In this document: positions 1 through 9,395 of the stretch, piece after piece | Layout of the letters: the number at the start of each line of letters is the position of its first letter | Position numbering within the stretch: the stretch's first letter is position 1 | Assembly: GCA_945833885.1 (NCBI GenBank) | Contig: CAMAFY010000001.1 | Location: 62,001 to 126,000 of the forward strand | From: an uncultured Bacteroidales bacterium | Lineage (GTDB): Bacteria > Bacteroidota > Bacteroidia > Bacteroidales > Bacteroidaceae | Length of the DNA stretch: 64,000 bases | Direction of reading: 5' to 3' | Made by a program: the position numbers and the translations under genes | Notes under the pieces: model-generated | Database searches by the model: none | What the model was told of the DNA's origin: nothing | The model's input: only the letters and a program-made list of their open reading frames with translations

Positions 1-717
1 CGTTGGGCGATGTCCCAGGGTGGCGATTGGTTCCTCCTTCTCAATCAGGACGCCTATTTGCAGCCCGATGCTTTGGAACTTCTGTTGCCCCATGCCGATG
101 GTAACAGCCTGCTTTCGCCGCTCCATCTCAACGGCGACGGGACGGGCCTCGATGCCATGTTCCGTCAGGGAACCATGGTCAATACGTGTCGTCGCGATGC
201 CGATGCCGCCATTGCCGGCCTGCCGGTACGCCCTTTGATAGATGCCTTGCTGCTTGACGACGACCGGCCGTGCTATGATGTGACTGAGGTTTGCGCCGCT
301 TGTTGGCTTATGCCACGGGCACTCCTTGAACAGGTTGGCGGTTTCAACCCCCTCTTTTTCCATTATTCCGAGGACAACAACTACTATCATCGCCTCGTTT
401 TCCACCACGTCCGTGTGCTGCTTGTGCCCAAGGCGCATGTGTGGCACGACCGTCTGATACACGGCAACATCAATGTTTATAATGCCCGAAAACTCTATCG
501 CGACCTGCTGTTGACGGCTTGCGACATCAATCGGGGCGCGCTTTCCATTGCCATGCGCTGGCTCCGGCGTCTGTATCTCTGCTACCGCCGCGACCTGCCG
601 CAGGGTTCCTACCATCCGGGTGGCTTCCTCTTGTCCTCCGTTAAAGTGTTGTTCCTGTGGCGGAGACTGAAACATTCGCGTAGGGTGGAGCGGCAAGTTG
701 GCCCCAGTTGGTTGTAG
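1..717 (+). CDS. Glycosyltransferase family 2-like protein, C-terminal part (5' end outside window)
   Basis: The frame is open to the window edge (the codons before the first ATG at 10 read R-W-A), so this is the C-terminal part of a longer protein. It starts with a hydrophobic beta strand ending in LLLNQDAYL, the place where GT-A enzymes carry the metal and nucleotide-sugar binding DxD-like motif. Later it has CWLMPRALLEQVGGFNPLFF followed by SEDNNYYHRL, the usual acceptor-side ED motif of rhamnosyl- and related transferases. The C-terminus is basic (R, K, Y) and has no membrane helix. It probably transfers a sugar to a cell-surface glycan at the inner face of the membrane. The acceptor cannot be told from sequence. 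Family assignment is firm; substrate is unknown. Confidence 0.8.
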   Translation, partial: RWAMSQGGDWFLLLNQDAYLQPDALELLLPHADGNSLLSPLHLNGDGTGLDAMFRQGTMVNTCRRDADAAIAGLPVRPLIDALLLDDDRPCYDVTEVCAACWLMPRALLEQVGGFNPLFFHYSEDNNYYHRLVFHHVRVLLVPKAHVWHDRLIHGNINVYNARKLYRDLLLTACDINRGALSIAMRWLRRLYLCYRRDLPQGSYHPGGFLLSSVKVLFLWRRLKHSRRVERQVGPSWL

Positions 718-808
718 AAAAAAGCCGTAATACAGCACTTTTTGATACTGAAAACGGATAAGATACCGCTAAAATAGAGTGTTTAACCGAATTTTATCCG
801 TAAAAAGT

Positions 809-839
809 TTTGGAAAGTGCGGTAAAAGTCATAATTTTG
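809..839 (+). promoter_or_regulatory. Bacteroidota-type promoter of the tmRNA gene
   Basis: TTTG at 809-812 and TAATTTTG at 832-839 are separated by 19 bases. This matches the -33 TTTG / -7 TAnnTTTG promoter of Bacteroidales. The mature tmRNA begins 14 bases after the -7 box. This is the best-spaced promoter in the window and supports the Bacteroidota assignment. Confidence 0.75.
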
Positions 840-853
840 CACTCCGTTTCAAA

Positions 854-1253
854 GGGCCTGACTGGATTTGACAGCGGGACGAGATGGTATGTAAGCATGC
901 GGTGAGCCTGCAGGTGGTCACCTTAATCACGGCCTGTGACAATTTATCTGGCGAAAATTCTTACGCTCTCGCTGCCTAATCGAAGTACAGTAGATTGGCT
1001 TTATTCCAGCGCAAGGCGCAGGAACGAGACATCACCCAAGAGCCGTTTTCCCCGAGGCTTCTTGACCAGTGTGGTGCAGCATATCGGAGATAGTCGGCGG
1101 TAGCCTCGTACCGTGGATGAAGTTTTAGAGGATACGGCATCGTTTAAGGCTGTTCCCGCCCCACACCTTGCCCGACAATCCAATTGGGAAATAAGCATGT
1201 AGAAAGCATATGATTTCCCCGTTTGGACGAGGGTTCAATCCCCTCCAGGTCCA
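854..1253 (+). ncRNA. ssrA: tmRNA (transfer-messenger RNA)
   Basis: Rescues ribosomes stalled on broken mRNAs and tags the unfinished protein for proteolysis. The 5' end GGGCCTG (854-860) pairs with CAGGTCC (1246-1252) to form the seven-pair acceptor stem, including one G-U pair, followed by the discriminator A at 1253. The CCA end is not encoded. The T arm has the GGTTCAATCCC loop region at 1232-1242. The resume frame at 950-979 reads GENSYALAA then TAA. The total of about 400 nt is normal for a one-piece bacterial tmRNA. A canonical promoter precedes it and a strong hairpin terminator follows. Confidence 0.95.
950..979 (+). other. tmRNA tag-peptide reading frame
   Basis: Codons GGC GAA AAT TCT TAC GCT CTC GCT GCC TAA encode GENSYALAA. 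The terminal ALAA is the typical protease-recognition end of tmRNA tags. The GEN-x-YALAA pattern is typical of Bacteroidota. Confidence 0.9.
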
Positions 1254-1261
1254 CAAACATT

Positions 1262-1314
1262 GCGGAAGGATAAGCCGTTGACTCATTGTCGCAGGCCTAT
1301 CCTTCCGCTTTTTC
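1262..1314 (+). terminator. Rho-independent terminator of ssrA
   Basis: GCGGAAGGATA (1262-1272) pairs perfectly with TATCCTTCCGC (1298-1308), followed by TTTTTC. Confidence 0.9.
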
Positions 1315-1607
1315 TTTCGCAAAAGTCCGTCTTGCTTTGCGCTTAAACCTGAGGGCGCTTTTCGGGCATTCCGCCTTTTCAGTCCGTGGCTGTTGTTTTC
1401 GCAGGTGGGGCTGTCCCTGGTTTGTTACCGGAGCCTATGTTGCCCGTGGTGCAATTCTTGTTCTCTTCTTTTCTTGTTTTCTTGACCTTTGTCCCGAACG
1501 CTTTGATGTCATTGCCGGGAAAAGGTTGCTGATTGTCGGAGGGAGGGCTTTGCCTTGTTTCGGATTCTTTTATAAGTCCGGAAACGGCATTCACACTTCG
1601 CTTCGGA

Positions 1608-1695
1608 AACATCCGCACTTTCCATAGGAAAGTTCCGCATTTCCATGTCAAAACATCCGCACTTTCCTGTTAAAACATCCGTGCTTTTTTGTGGT
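1608..1695. repeat. 22-bp tandem array R1 (4 units), shared core AAAnnnCSGnnnTTT
   Basis: Four consecutive 22-bp units start at 1608, 1630, 1652 and 1674 with no indel. Each has the core AACATCCGCACTTT or a close variant and a variable spacer. The array lies in a 518-base gene-free stretch (1315-1832) between the tmRNA terminator and the end of folC, which converge. I see nothing else in that stretch. Seven other arrays in the window share this core (R3, R6, R7, R8, R10, R12, R15). Confidence 0.85.
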
Positions 1696-1832
1696 TTTCC
1701 CGATGCTTTGATTGAGAAGTGGAAAAAATTGATAATCAATCGGTTATTATGTTTTACCTGAATTTCTGCAAAAGGTTTGTTCCGTTGCGTTTCCTACCCT
1801 GTGTTTTGTCGGAACTTCCAGTTTCTGAATGC

Positions 1833-3161
1833 CTATAAATCCGTGTCGGAAAGCAGGTCGGCAACAACAAAACTGCTGCCGCCGATGTAGACGATGTCGT
1901 TGGCTTGCGCTTCTTTGTGTACGGTGTCGTATGCCTCTTTCACGCTGCCGCAGACCACACCGTGCAGACCATGCTCACGGGCAATGGCGGCAAGTTCCCC
2001 GGCAGGTAGGGCACGTCTGACGCTGGCATTGCAGAAATAGTATCGGGCATTGCGTGGCATCAGGTCCATAACTCCGCTGACGTCCTTGTCGTTCACCATA
2101 CCAAAGACGATGCGCAGACAAGGTTCCGCCCAACCGTTCTCCATGGCGTCGTGGTGTTTCTGCTGCACCAGTCGCTCCAGTTGTTGTACAATGTACTGCA
2201 GTCCTCCGACGTTGTGCCCCGTATCGCAGACCATGTACGGGCGGAGGCTCAGCACTTCCCACCGGCCGCGCAGCCCCGTCAGGCGGCAAACCGCCATGAA
2301 ACCGTCGCGGACATCGTCGTCGGTGAAGCGCAATCCCTCTTCTCTCAGGCATTTCAGCGCGGCAAGAATGGTGCGTGCGTTGTGTTCCTGGCAGTATCCG
2401 CCGAGTTCTCCGTGGATGAGTCCGTATGTTTTCGTCATGTAGTTGAAGCCGCCCGCCGCGTCAGGTTCGGCACTTTCAATCTCGTTCTCCGCCTCTGCCC
2501 ATACGATGGGTGCGGCGGTTTCCGCTGCGGCCTGTGCAAACACTGGACGTGTTTCCTCCGTGGTCTCACCGACAACAACCGGAACATTCGCCTTGATGAT
2601 GCCCGCCTTTTCGCTGGCGATGGCAGCAAGGGTGTGACCGAGGAATTGCTGATGGTCGAACGATATGTTGGTGATGACGCTTACGAGGGGCGTGATGATG
2701 TTCGTGCAGTCCAGACGTCCGCCCAGTCCGACCTCGATGACGGCGATGTCAACATGCTCGTCGGCGAAGTATTTAAACGCCATTGCCGTGGTGATTTCAA
2801 AGAAAGAAGGGTGGAGGGGTTCGAAGAAACCGCGCTCCTCGCGAACGAACTTCACGACATATTCCTCGGAAATCATACGGCCGTTCACGCGTATGCGCTC
2901 GCGGAAATCTACAAGATGCGGTGATGTGAAGAGCCCGACCTTATAACCGGCATGCTGCAAAACCGCGGCGATGGTGTGGGAACAGGAGCCTTTGCCGTTT
3001 GTGCCTGCTATATGGACGGTTTGGAAACGGCGGTGGGGATGTCCGAAATGCTCGTCCAGGATGCGGGTTGTCCCGAGGCCTTCCTTGTATGCTCCGGCAC
3101 CATTTTGCTGGAACAATGGTGTCGAATTGAAAAGATATTCTACTGTTTCTTGATAGTTCAT
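1833..3161 (-). CDS. folC: Bifunctional dihydrofolate synthase / folylpolyglutamate synthase
   Basis: Cytosolic Mur-ligase-family enzyme of 442 residues, usual for FolC. It makes dihydrofolate from dihydropteroate and glutamate and adds further glutamates to folates, using ATP. The P-loop GTNGKGS is at residues 53-59. The FTSPHL motif and the R-E-R-I-R-V-N-G segment follow, as in FolC. DTGHNVGG near residue 315 is the C-terminal ligase-domain motif. The start is supported by TAATTTTG on the minus strand at 3188-3195, about 27 bases upstream. The gene is transcribed alone, divergent from nagB. It serves the same folate pool used by thyA further along the window. Confidence 0.95.
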   Translation of the reverse strand: MNYQETVEYLFNSTPLFQQNGAGAYKEGLGTTRILDEHFGHPHRRFQTVHIAGTNGKGSCSHTIAAVLQHAGYKVGLFTSPHLVDFRERIRVNGRMISEEYVVKFVREERGFFEPLHPSFFEITTAMAFKYFADEHVDIAVIEVGLGGRLDCTNIITPLVSVITNISFDHQQFLGHTLAAIASEKAGIIKANVPVVVGETTEETRPVFAQAAAETAAPIVWAEAENEIESAEPDAAGGFNYMTKTYGLIHGELGGYCQEHNARTILAALKCLREEGLRFTDDDVRDGFMAVCRLTGLRGRWEVLSLRPYMVCDTGHNVGGLQYIVQQLERLVQQKHHDAMENGWAEPCLRIVFGMVNDKDVSGVMDLMPRNARYYFCNASVRRALPAGELAAIAREHGLHGVVCGSVKEAYDTVHKEAQANDIVYIGGSSFVVADLLSDTDL

Positions 3162-3187
3162 GGTTGAAAGTCTTGCATTATGCGGTG

Positions 3188-3195
3188 CAAAATTA
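3188..3195 (-). promoter_or_regulatory. -7 box (TAATTTTG) upstream of folC
   Basis: Minus-strand TAATTTTG about 27 bases before the folC ATG, fitting a short 5' leader. No clear TTTG at the expected -33 position. The remaining folC-nagB gap (3196-3477) shows no other feature. Confidence 0.5.
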
Positions 3196-3477
3196 CAACA
3201 AAAGGGGAGAATGTCGCGTGTAAGTTCGATGAAAAAGGGAAGTTCCCATACTTTTTTCTTTCCATATTTCCCCGCTGGAATAAGGTGTGGCAGCGGAGCG
3301 GGAACAGGAAATCCCGCACTTGGGGATGGTGGTCGCAGCGCTTCCTTTCGGCCTTATATTTACGGTTTCTCGCTGATGATGGTCAGTAAAGCGCCATAAA
3401 AAAGGTAGAAAGTAGATAAGCGGGGATGAAATTCTTGAAAAAACCGAGAAAATATGAAGTATGTACGAAAAAAGTTG

Positions 3478-3485
3478 TAACTTTG
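3478..3485 (+). promoter_or_regulatory. -7 box (TAACTTTG) upstream of nagB
   Basis: TAACTTTG fits TAnnTTTG. It would give a leader of about 115 bases before nagB. No convincing -33 TTTG. Confidence 0.45.
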
Positions 3486-3606
3486 TAGCGTGAAATTGTC
3501 TGCGGAAACCGGGAGTGCGTTTCGCATCCGTCCTCATGGCGTCCCGACGTCTTGTCCGCATCCTTTGAAAATCGAATAAACAATCACCATAAATCTATTA
3601 AAAACC

Positions 3607-4398
3607 ATGCGCGTAATTATCCAGCCTGACTACACCGCTCTTTCAAATTGGGCGGCAGAGTACGTCGCCAGTCGCATCAATGCGGCTAACCCGACTCCCG
3701 AGAAACCCTTCGTGTTGGGTTGTCCTACCGGTAGCAGTCCTCTCGGACTTTACAAGCACCTCATCGAACTTTATGAGGCAGGCAAGGTAAGTTTCGAGAA
3801 TGTTGTCACCTTCAATATGGACGAATATGTGGGACTTCCCGAGGATCATCCCGAGAGTTATCACAGTTTCATGTGGACCAATTTCTTCAGCCACATCAAT
3901 ATCAAGAAGGAAAACGTACACATCCTCAACGGAAATGCCGAGGATCTCGTTGCAGAGTGCGCTGCTTATGAGGCTGCCATCAAGGCTGCCGGTGGCATTG
4001 ACCTGTTCATGGGCGGTATCGGTCCCGATGGTCACATTGCCTTCAACGAACCTTTCTCCAGCCTTTCCAGCCGTACACGTCAGAAAAGCCTGACCACCGA
4101 CACTATTATTGCCAACAGCCGCTTCTTCGACAACGATGTCAACAAGGTGCCCAAGACGGCTCTTACCGTCGGTGTCGGCACGGTTCTCGACGCAAAGGAG
4201 GTAGTTATCGTATGCAATGGCCACAATAAGGCCCGCGCACTCCAGGCTGCCATCGAAGGACCTGTGACTCAGGTATGGACCATCTCCGCACTTCAGCAGC
4301 ACAATGGCGCCATCATCGTATGCGATGAGGCCGCTTGCGCTGAAATCAAGGTGGGAACTTACAAGTATTTCAAGGATATCGAGAAGGATAATCTCTGA
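3607..4398 (+). CDS. nagB: Glucosamine-6-phosphate deaminase
   Basis: Converts glucosamine 6-phosphate to fructose 6-phosphate and ammonia, feeding amino sugars into glycolysis; cytosolic. The 263 residues match the family length. The proton-relay aspartate is D72 in NMDEYVG. The catalytic loop [11 protein letters not shown] lies near residues 138-148 and supplies the second Asp, His and Glu. The phosphate-binding segment [10 protein letters not shown] follows the first strand, as in NagB. Translation starts at an ATG in an AT-rich context without a Shine-Dalgarno sequence, normal for this phylum. It is monocistronic, between its own promoter box and a terminator. No nagA or transporter is adjacent. 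Confidence 0.96.
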   Translation: MRVIIQPDYTALSNWAAEYVASRINAANPTPEKPFVLGCPTGSSPLGLYKHLIELYEAGKVSFENVVTFNMDEYVGLPEDHPESYHSFMWTNFFSHINIKKENVHILNGNAEDLVAECAAYEAAIKAAGGIDLFMGGIGPDGHIAFNEPFSSLSSRTRQKSLTTDTIIANSRFFDNDVNKVPKTALTVGVGTVLDAKEVVIVCNGHNKARALQAAIEGPVTQVWTISALQQHNGAIIVCDEAACAEIKVGTYKYFKDIEKDNL

Positions 4399-4413
4399 TT
4401 TTCCCTTTTAACC

Positions 4414-4463
4414 GCCACACAGAAGGCATAGCCGACATCCGGTGTTCCTGTCTTCTGTGTGGC
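4414..4463 (+). terminator. Terminator-like hairpin after nagB
   Basis: GCCACACAGAAG (4414-4425) pairs exactly with CTTCTGTGTGGC (4452-4463) around a 26-base loop. The following T run is short (GTCTTTCTC). Position 16 bases after the nagB stop supports a terminator. Confidence 0.65.
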
Positions 4464-4751
4464 GTCTTTCTCACCCCACTTCGCCCTTTCTTCCTGCTGC
4501 AGTCCCGATCTTCTTTCGCCAGGGTTTGGAACTGCCGGTTATTTATGTCCCTCCGCCCCTCATCCGTTATCGGGGGGCTTTCAACTACGGTTCCGGCAAA
4601 TCGTTGTCGGACCTTCACCAAAATTTAACGCGACGGGCGTAAAAGGCCCCTCATTTTTCTATTATAGATCCTGCAGAACCCGAAAGAATGATGAAAAAAC
4701 AATAGACATTGATGTATGGATTTCTGCGGACGGTAAGCGGAATGTTTGGAT

Positions 4752-4927
4752 TTTCCAACATGATGTTTACCGCTATTTATCATGGTATTCTGCATATATT
4801 GCAACAATATTCTGTTCATGTTACAACAGTATTTTGCATATATTGCAACAATATTCTGTTCATGTTACAACAGTATTTTGCATATATTGCAACAGCATTC
4901 TGCTCGTATGTCTGTAGCATTATGCAC
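4752..4927. repeat. 22-bp tandem array R2 (8 units), core ATATTGCAACAATAT
   Basis: Eight units in exact 22-base register, the first two degenerate. Two unit types alternate, so 4796-4839 and 4840-4883 are identical 44-bp copies. One type contains the perfect dyad ATATTG-CAA-CAATAT (15 bp) plus a 7-bp spacer, the same geometry as other arrays in the window but with different bases. The array lies after the nagB terminator and ends 45 bases before the start of the 1317-residue gene, so it is in or next to that gene's leader. The rest of 4464-4751 shows nothing I can name. Confidence 0.9.
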
Positions 4928-4972
4928 TTTAAAAGAAAACATTTTGTAAAACCACCATAAACATCCATCAAC

Positions 4973-7900
4973 ATGAAGCCTAAACAACTTGAAGAAAATA
5001 AACTTTCTGAGGAAATTATAGAACTTTTAGTGGTCGGTATAGACGATAAGAAGCAAAATTTCATTGTCATGTACGAGGGTGGCCGGTATACTTTGCCCAG
5101 AGAATCGGTGCAGCCTACCGACATATTACCTAAAAATTTAAGTTGTATTGTCTCAAAATACGTCAATGGTGATATAAGGATACAGCAAAATCTGGAACCA
5201 TTGATAGAACATTACCTGCCAAAGGGCAGTACGGCGGATTTTTTTGTCAAAAGCGGTTACGGGCTTGACGGCAGTGCTTCCTTTGAATTGCAGGATTGCC
5301 GGTATGGTTTCCACGCCTATCTCAAAAACGACAGGAACTATCAGTTCTTCAAAGGTCAGAAATTAAAGTGCCGTATAGAGGACATTACACGCAGGAGGCC
5401 CATTATCCGACTGTTGGAAGTGCAGAGTTCTGTGGCGAACAATGCGTTCTCCATCTCCGAAGACCACTTTCTTGAACTCATTGGAACCCACAATTGGGAC
5501 TGCCAAAGTCTGGCACATCTGATACTGACCAACGAGATTGATTCCGATTTCACCGATGATAGCCTCAATTGGCTTTTGGATGTGCTCAAGCGAACACCGC
5601 TCAACGAAGGTCAGAATCCCCTTGATATCCTTGCCGACATCCGCAGTTGCTGCCTGTTCCTTCTTGAGGATACCGACCTTCTGACCCGTATCGGACTACA
5701 GGAACAGCAGGTTCTCGATGAACGTTTCACCATACTTGTCGAACTCATCGACAATGTCCGTGAGGCCTGCAATTTGGGTTCTGAGAAGAAACGTAACGAA
5801 TTCGTCAACAACATCCTCTGCAAACTCCGTAAGTCAGGACACCTGTATCACCCCAAAAACGACTTCGGAATCCTGCGCGTTATCTTTGCCCTTAAGCCTG
5901 AAAGCATGACGGAACGCATGACGGACATCTTTGCTGTCCTGTGTTCACGTGAGATGATTTATTGGAAACAGGACACATTCCGCCGAGAGTTTGTCCGACT
6001 TCTCGAAACCTATATTCGGCACATCGACTCGAATATTAGCCAACTTACCAGTGCCGACCGCCGCATTGACTATGTCTTCAAAGCGCTTGCTTTGCAACTG
6101 ATTCTCCTTGATCGTGAGCGCGATACCGACCTTGTTGACATCAGACTTAACCATGCAATGTTCTATCGATACGCGTCGTATCGTAATCATTCCAGCGATC
6201 TTATATCCGCAGGATTCAAGAATATCTGCGGGCATCTGCAGGAACTTAATTTCAATCATGCCAGTGGCATCAACGACAATCTCCTACCTTTCCACATCAT
6301 CACGCTGAACGACTTCAACGATGTCGATGATGATATGGTCTATATCTACGAGACCCGCAACCAGCGGCTTCAGGCAAAGAACGGCAACATCAGCGTCAGC
6401 CTGAACACCGATGACGACACCCGTGATGTGCTTCCTGCGTCACTTCTTCCCTGGAACAACCTGCAAGTCCGACTTGAAAAGAAGCCTAAGACGGCCATTC
6501 AGGCGCAAAATTCCACCAGCATACGGCCCTATGCCACCATGTGGAGCGAAATCTTCAACACATTGTTCCCCACTGTTCCCGTGAAAAAGCCGGTAAAGGA
6601 GGTGAAACGTAAGCGTGAGGTGAGCGAAGGCAACGATGTTTTCATCATCGTCAAGGGCAGAACTGCACAGGATTCTTCGGTCTTTGAATTTGTCATTGAC
6701 GATCCCATCTTCGAGACTGCGGAAGGATGGATGCACATCAAGGAGGATGTTTCGGGATACTACGTCAATGCCACACCCGATACCTTCTGCGATTCCTTTG
6801 GAAAACCTTATCATCTGCTGGCGAAGGTCGACAGTATCGACATCGAAACCGGGCGTTGCCACTTCCGGATAATCGATATCCTCAAGAATTTTAACGAATG
6901 GTATAATTTCGATTCCGAGACAACTTTGTTCTGTTACGTGGGTGATATAAACAATCAAGGCTGTTTTGCCGTATCGGAGGACGGTATTCCCGTATTCGTT
7001 TCGCGGAAGGCGCCGGGCTTTGAGATGCTTAAAAAAGGCGACATCATCGAGGTTTCGGAACTCTATACTGAGGGATTCCCCCGTCTGCATGCCGCAAGTT
7101 TCCGTGTCACATCCCTGAATCACGACTTCAGTCTCCTTGATGCTTACCAACGCCTTATCGTACAGTATGCCGAGGGAAATTCCGATATTTACGAGGACGA
7201 CAAGGAGAGCCTTGAGGCGCAGGATGCCGATGATGGTGAGGTGAACATCATGATGGAGGCATCGCATGTACGCGAAATCATGCTCCTGATTGACCGCATT
7301 GCCACCATCTCCGATGACCATATCAAGGCCTACAACTACCTTGCAATGGCACGCGTCTTTGCGAAGATGTTGCAGAAAACCGAGCAGGAACGCTACTACT
7401 ACGGTCAGATGAAAATGATTGAATTCCTCAATGAATTTGAGGTGAACGACCGTAACAACGACGAGGAACTCAGCCGTTTCCACAACGATCACAGCGAGTT
7501 CTTCTCCAATTATCCCAGCCTTTACACAGGATTCCGCCAACTTGAATTCCTCAGTTATCTGGGACAACCCCAGAATAATGCCATTCTATGGGGAGCGCAG
7601 AACACAGAAACGAGTGAACTTCTGCGGAAGATTGCCAAACTGGTGTTGTCCTACAACTTCCTGATGGCTGAGGGATTGGAGAAGGAGGCCGAGGAAGCCC
7701 AGCAGCGTGTAAAGGCATTGCTGAACCTGAAGAACCGACATAGCAACCTCAAAGAGTACGGCAGGGAGGGACAAACCAAGGAGTTCAAGACCTCAATCCT
7801 CTTTCCTCCGTCGTCCGAAAACCCGCGTCCGCAGATGGAAACCATCCTGCGCGTCATCAATTCCTTCCTGAATTCGCACGAAGGTGGCGAACTTTACGTC

Positions 7901-8926
7901 GGAGTGAACGACCAGGGCATGGGCATTGGTGTGGAAAATGACCTCAAAGATCCGCGTTTCTTCGGTGATAAGGACAAGTATGAGCGCTATCTTCTCGACA
8001 ATGTCCGCCGGCATCTCGGACCTTACGCCGACCGTTGTTGCCATGTTGAATGGGAATGTCATAACGAGCGTGACATAATGATTGTGCATATCGAGCACAG
8101 CGACTATCTGATCAAGTTCAATGGTCAGGTCTTTGAACGCAACAATTCAAGAACGCTGCCCGTAGACTCCGCACAACTGGCAAAATTCATGGAACGGCAG
8201 GGGCTGGAGTTCAGTCCCGAGGGCAACAATTCCGAGAGTCGGAAGACGGTAGCGCGGCACAACGATGCCGACTATGCCACGGAAGAAACCCGTTCGGCCT
8301 ATGAAGTCGCCGCCACGGCTTCGGTAAGCGATAAGATTGCCACGGCGCGTTCAGCGTATTCATGCCGTGTTCCCGATGTCATCGGCGATGAATTTCCCCG
8401 CTATCTCATGTTCTGTGAGGGTGGACTTCAGTATCTGATAGCACCAAGTTACCCTGGTGAGGAAAATCTCTGTTTGGGTTTCGATGACAATGATGCCGCT
8501 TCGTTCCTTGTAGTTGTCTGGGAAAACGGCAGTGTCTCCCGCATTCCGCTGCGCAATTTCTTCGAGGTTGAGGAATGGCAGGCGGTGGATATCAAGAATC
8601 CTCTTGGCATTTCCTTCGCTGCCATCGCTAAAGAGACCGATTTGCTGCTGTTCTATTACAAGTCGGGACTTCACAATTATCTGAGAATTGACAGCGTTTC
8701 GAATATCTGCCGTGAGAACTCTTTTGCGCAAAGTGGAAAGAAATTGACCGAAACCCGCTTTGAAAGTCTCATTGCCTGCGAGATTCTTCCGCAAGAGGTT
8801 ACGTCAAAAATAAAGAGTGTCGTCGATGTCAAAGCCGACAATCCCGGGATGGATGTCAAGGCTCGTTCAAGCCTGCTTTATGCCGTTGAGGGAGCCATCG
8901 GATATGAATTGCCGGTACTCGGATAA
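4973..8926 (+). CDS. Very large protein with C-terminal AlbA_2 / Schlafen-type putative nucleic-acid-binding domain
   Basis: A 1317-residue protein with no signal peptide or membrane helix, so cytosolic. From about residue 926 to 1070 it carries an AlbA_2 (Schlafen AAA-4-like) domain: EFKTS, then a helix ending in NSFLNSHEGGELYVGVNDQG, MGIG, and a later VFERNNSRTLP strand. The N-terminal 130 residues and about 540-720 are beta-rich and look like OB or S1-type folds (for example DVFIIVKGRTAQ and TLFCYVGDINNQGCFAVSEDG), but this is inference. The regions at about 190-460 and 760-900 are helical. The final 150 residues are another beta-rich domain. AlbA_2 proteins are often annotated as transcriptional regulators or putative ATP-binding proteins; true function is unknown. 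A 22-bp repeat array sits just upstream and another (R3) just downstream. Confidence 0.85.
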   Translation: MKPKQLEENKLSEEIIELLVVGIDDKKQNFIVMYEGGRYTLPRESVQPTDILPKNLSCIVSKYVNGDIRIQQNLEPLIEHYLPKGSTADFFVKSGYGLDGSASFELQDCRYGFHAYLKNDRNYQFFKGQKLKCRIEDITRRRPIIRLLEVQSSVANNAFSISEDHFLELIGTHNWDCQSLAHLILTNEIDSDFTDDSLNWLLDVLKRTPLNEGQNPLDILADIRSCCLFLLEDTDLLTRIGLQEQQVLDERFTILVELIDNVREACNLGSEKKRNEFVNNILCKLRKSGHLYHPKNDFGILRVIFALKPESMTERMTDIFAVLCSREMIYWKQDTFRREFVRLLETYIRHIDSNISQLTSADRRIDYVFKALALQLILLDRERDTDLVDIRLNHAMFYRYASYRNHSSDLISAGFKNICGHLQELNFNHASGINDNLLPFHIITLNDFNDVDDDMVYIYETRNQRLQAKNGNISVSLNTDDDTRDVLPASLLPWNNLQVRLEKKPKTAIQAQNSTSIRPYATMWSEIFNTLFPTVPVKKPVKEVKRKREVSEGNDVFIIVKGRTAQDSSVFEFVIDDPIFETAEGWMHIKEDVSGYYVNATPDTFCDSFGKPYHLLAKVDSIDIETGRCHFRIIDILKNFNEWYNFDSETTLFCYVGDINNQGCFAVSEDGIPVFVSRKAPGFEMLKKGDIIEVSELYTEGFPRLHAASFRVTSLNHDFSLLDAYQRLIVQYAEGNSDIYEDDKESLEAQDADDGEVNIMMEASHVREIMLLIDRIATISDDHIKAYNYLAMARVFAKMLQKTEQERYYYGQMKMIEFLNEFEVNDRNNDEELSRFHNDHSEFFSNYPSLYTGFRQLEFLSYLGQPQNNAILWGAQNTETSELLRKIAKLVLSYNFLMAEGLEKEAEEAQQRVKALLNLKNRHSNLKEYGREGQTKEFKTSILFPPSSENPRPQMETILRVINSFLNSHEGGELYVGVNDQGMGIGVENDLKDPRFFGDKDKYERYLLDNVRRHLGPYADRCCHVEWECHNERDIMIVHIEHSDYLIKFNGQVFERNNSRTLPVDSAQLAKFMERQGLEFSPEGNNSESRKTVARHNDADYATEETRSAYEVAATASVSDKIATARSAYSCRVPDVIGDEFPRYLMFCEGGLQYLIAPSYPGEENLCLGFDDNDAASFLVVVWENGSVSRIPLRNFFEVEEWQAVDIKNPLGISFAAIAKETDLLLFYYKSGLHNYLRIDSVSNICRENSFAQSGKKLTETRFESLIACEILPQEVTSKIKSVVDVKADNPGMDVKARSSLLYAVEGAIGYELPVLG

Positions 8927-8993
8927 AGTCAGTCTGCGGTCTTGCAATCAAATGACAGATTTTCTGTAACAAGCCACGAAGCATCGCATAAAA

Positions 8994-9081
8994 AACCTCG
9001 GTACATTCCTTCATAAACCTCGGTACATTCCTTCATAAACCTCGGAACTTTCTTTCGCAAACTTCCGATGTATTTCCGAGA
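8994..9081. repeat. 22-bp tandem array R3 (4 units), degenerate AAAnnnCSGnnnTTT core
   Basis: Units start at 8994, 9016, 9038 and 9060. The first two are identical (AACCTCGGTACATTCC plus spacer); the third reads AACCTCGGAACTTTC and the fourth AACTTCCGATG. It begins 68 bases after the stop of the 1317-residue gene and before a terminator at 9151, so it would be in that gene's 3' untranslated region. Confidence 0.85.
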
Positions 9082-9150
9082 GGGCTTCAGGCATCGAGCG
9101 GGAAGTCTCTTTGGTGTGTGACACCAGTAACGAGCCTTGCAATAAAAAAC

Positions 9151-9188
9151 GCCCCCAACGTTTACCGGAATTCCGGAGCGTTGGGGCC
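9151..9188. terminator. Bidirectional terminator between convergent genes
   Basis: GCCCCCAACG (9151-9160) pairs with CGTTGGGGCC (9179-9188), nine of ten pairs. A-rich sequence precedes and T-rich sequence follows, so it can serve both the 1317-residue gene (+) and the DciA-like gene (-). The rest of 9189-9395 holds nothing I recognise. Confidence 0.75.
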
Positions 9189-9395
9189 TTTGTTGTCTTA
9201 TGATTTTTAGAGAAAAAGCGGATAATCTTCGGATGAACCAAAGTTGTGCTGATGTAAATCTGTGGGAAAGGGTGGTGGAATCTCTTCAAAAGTTTGCTGT
9301 AAGGGAGGGAATTTGGCTACGCGTCCTTGCGCTTTGAGGGCGCCAAAACATGACGTTGCTGCTTGCCGTCTCCCGTTTTTTCCCAATGCCTTTCC

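Noticed and set aside
1222-1253. tRNA-like sequence with a T loop
   Set aside because: It is the 3' tRNA-like end of tmRNA, pairing with the 5' end at 854, not a separate tRNA.
2151-2924. 257-codon open frame opposite folC
   Set aside because: Shadow of folC codons; no family features.
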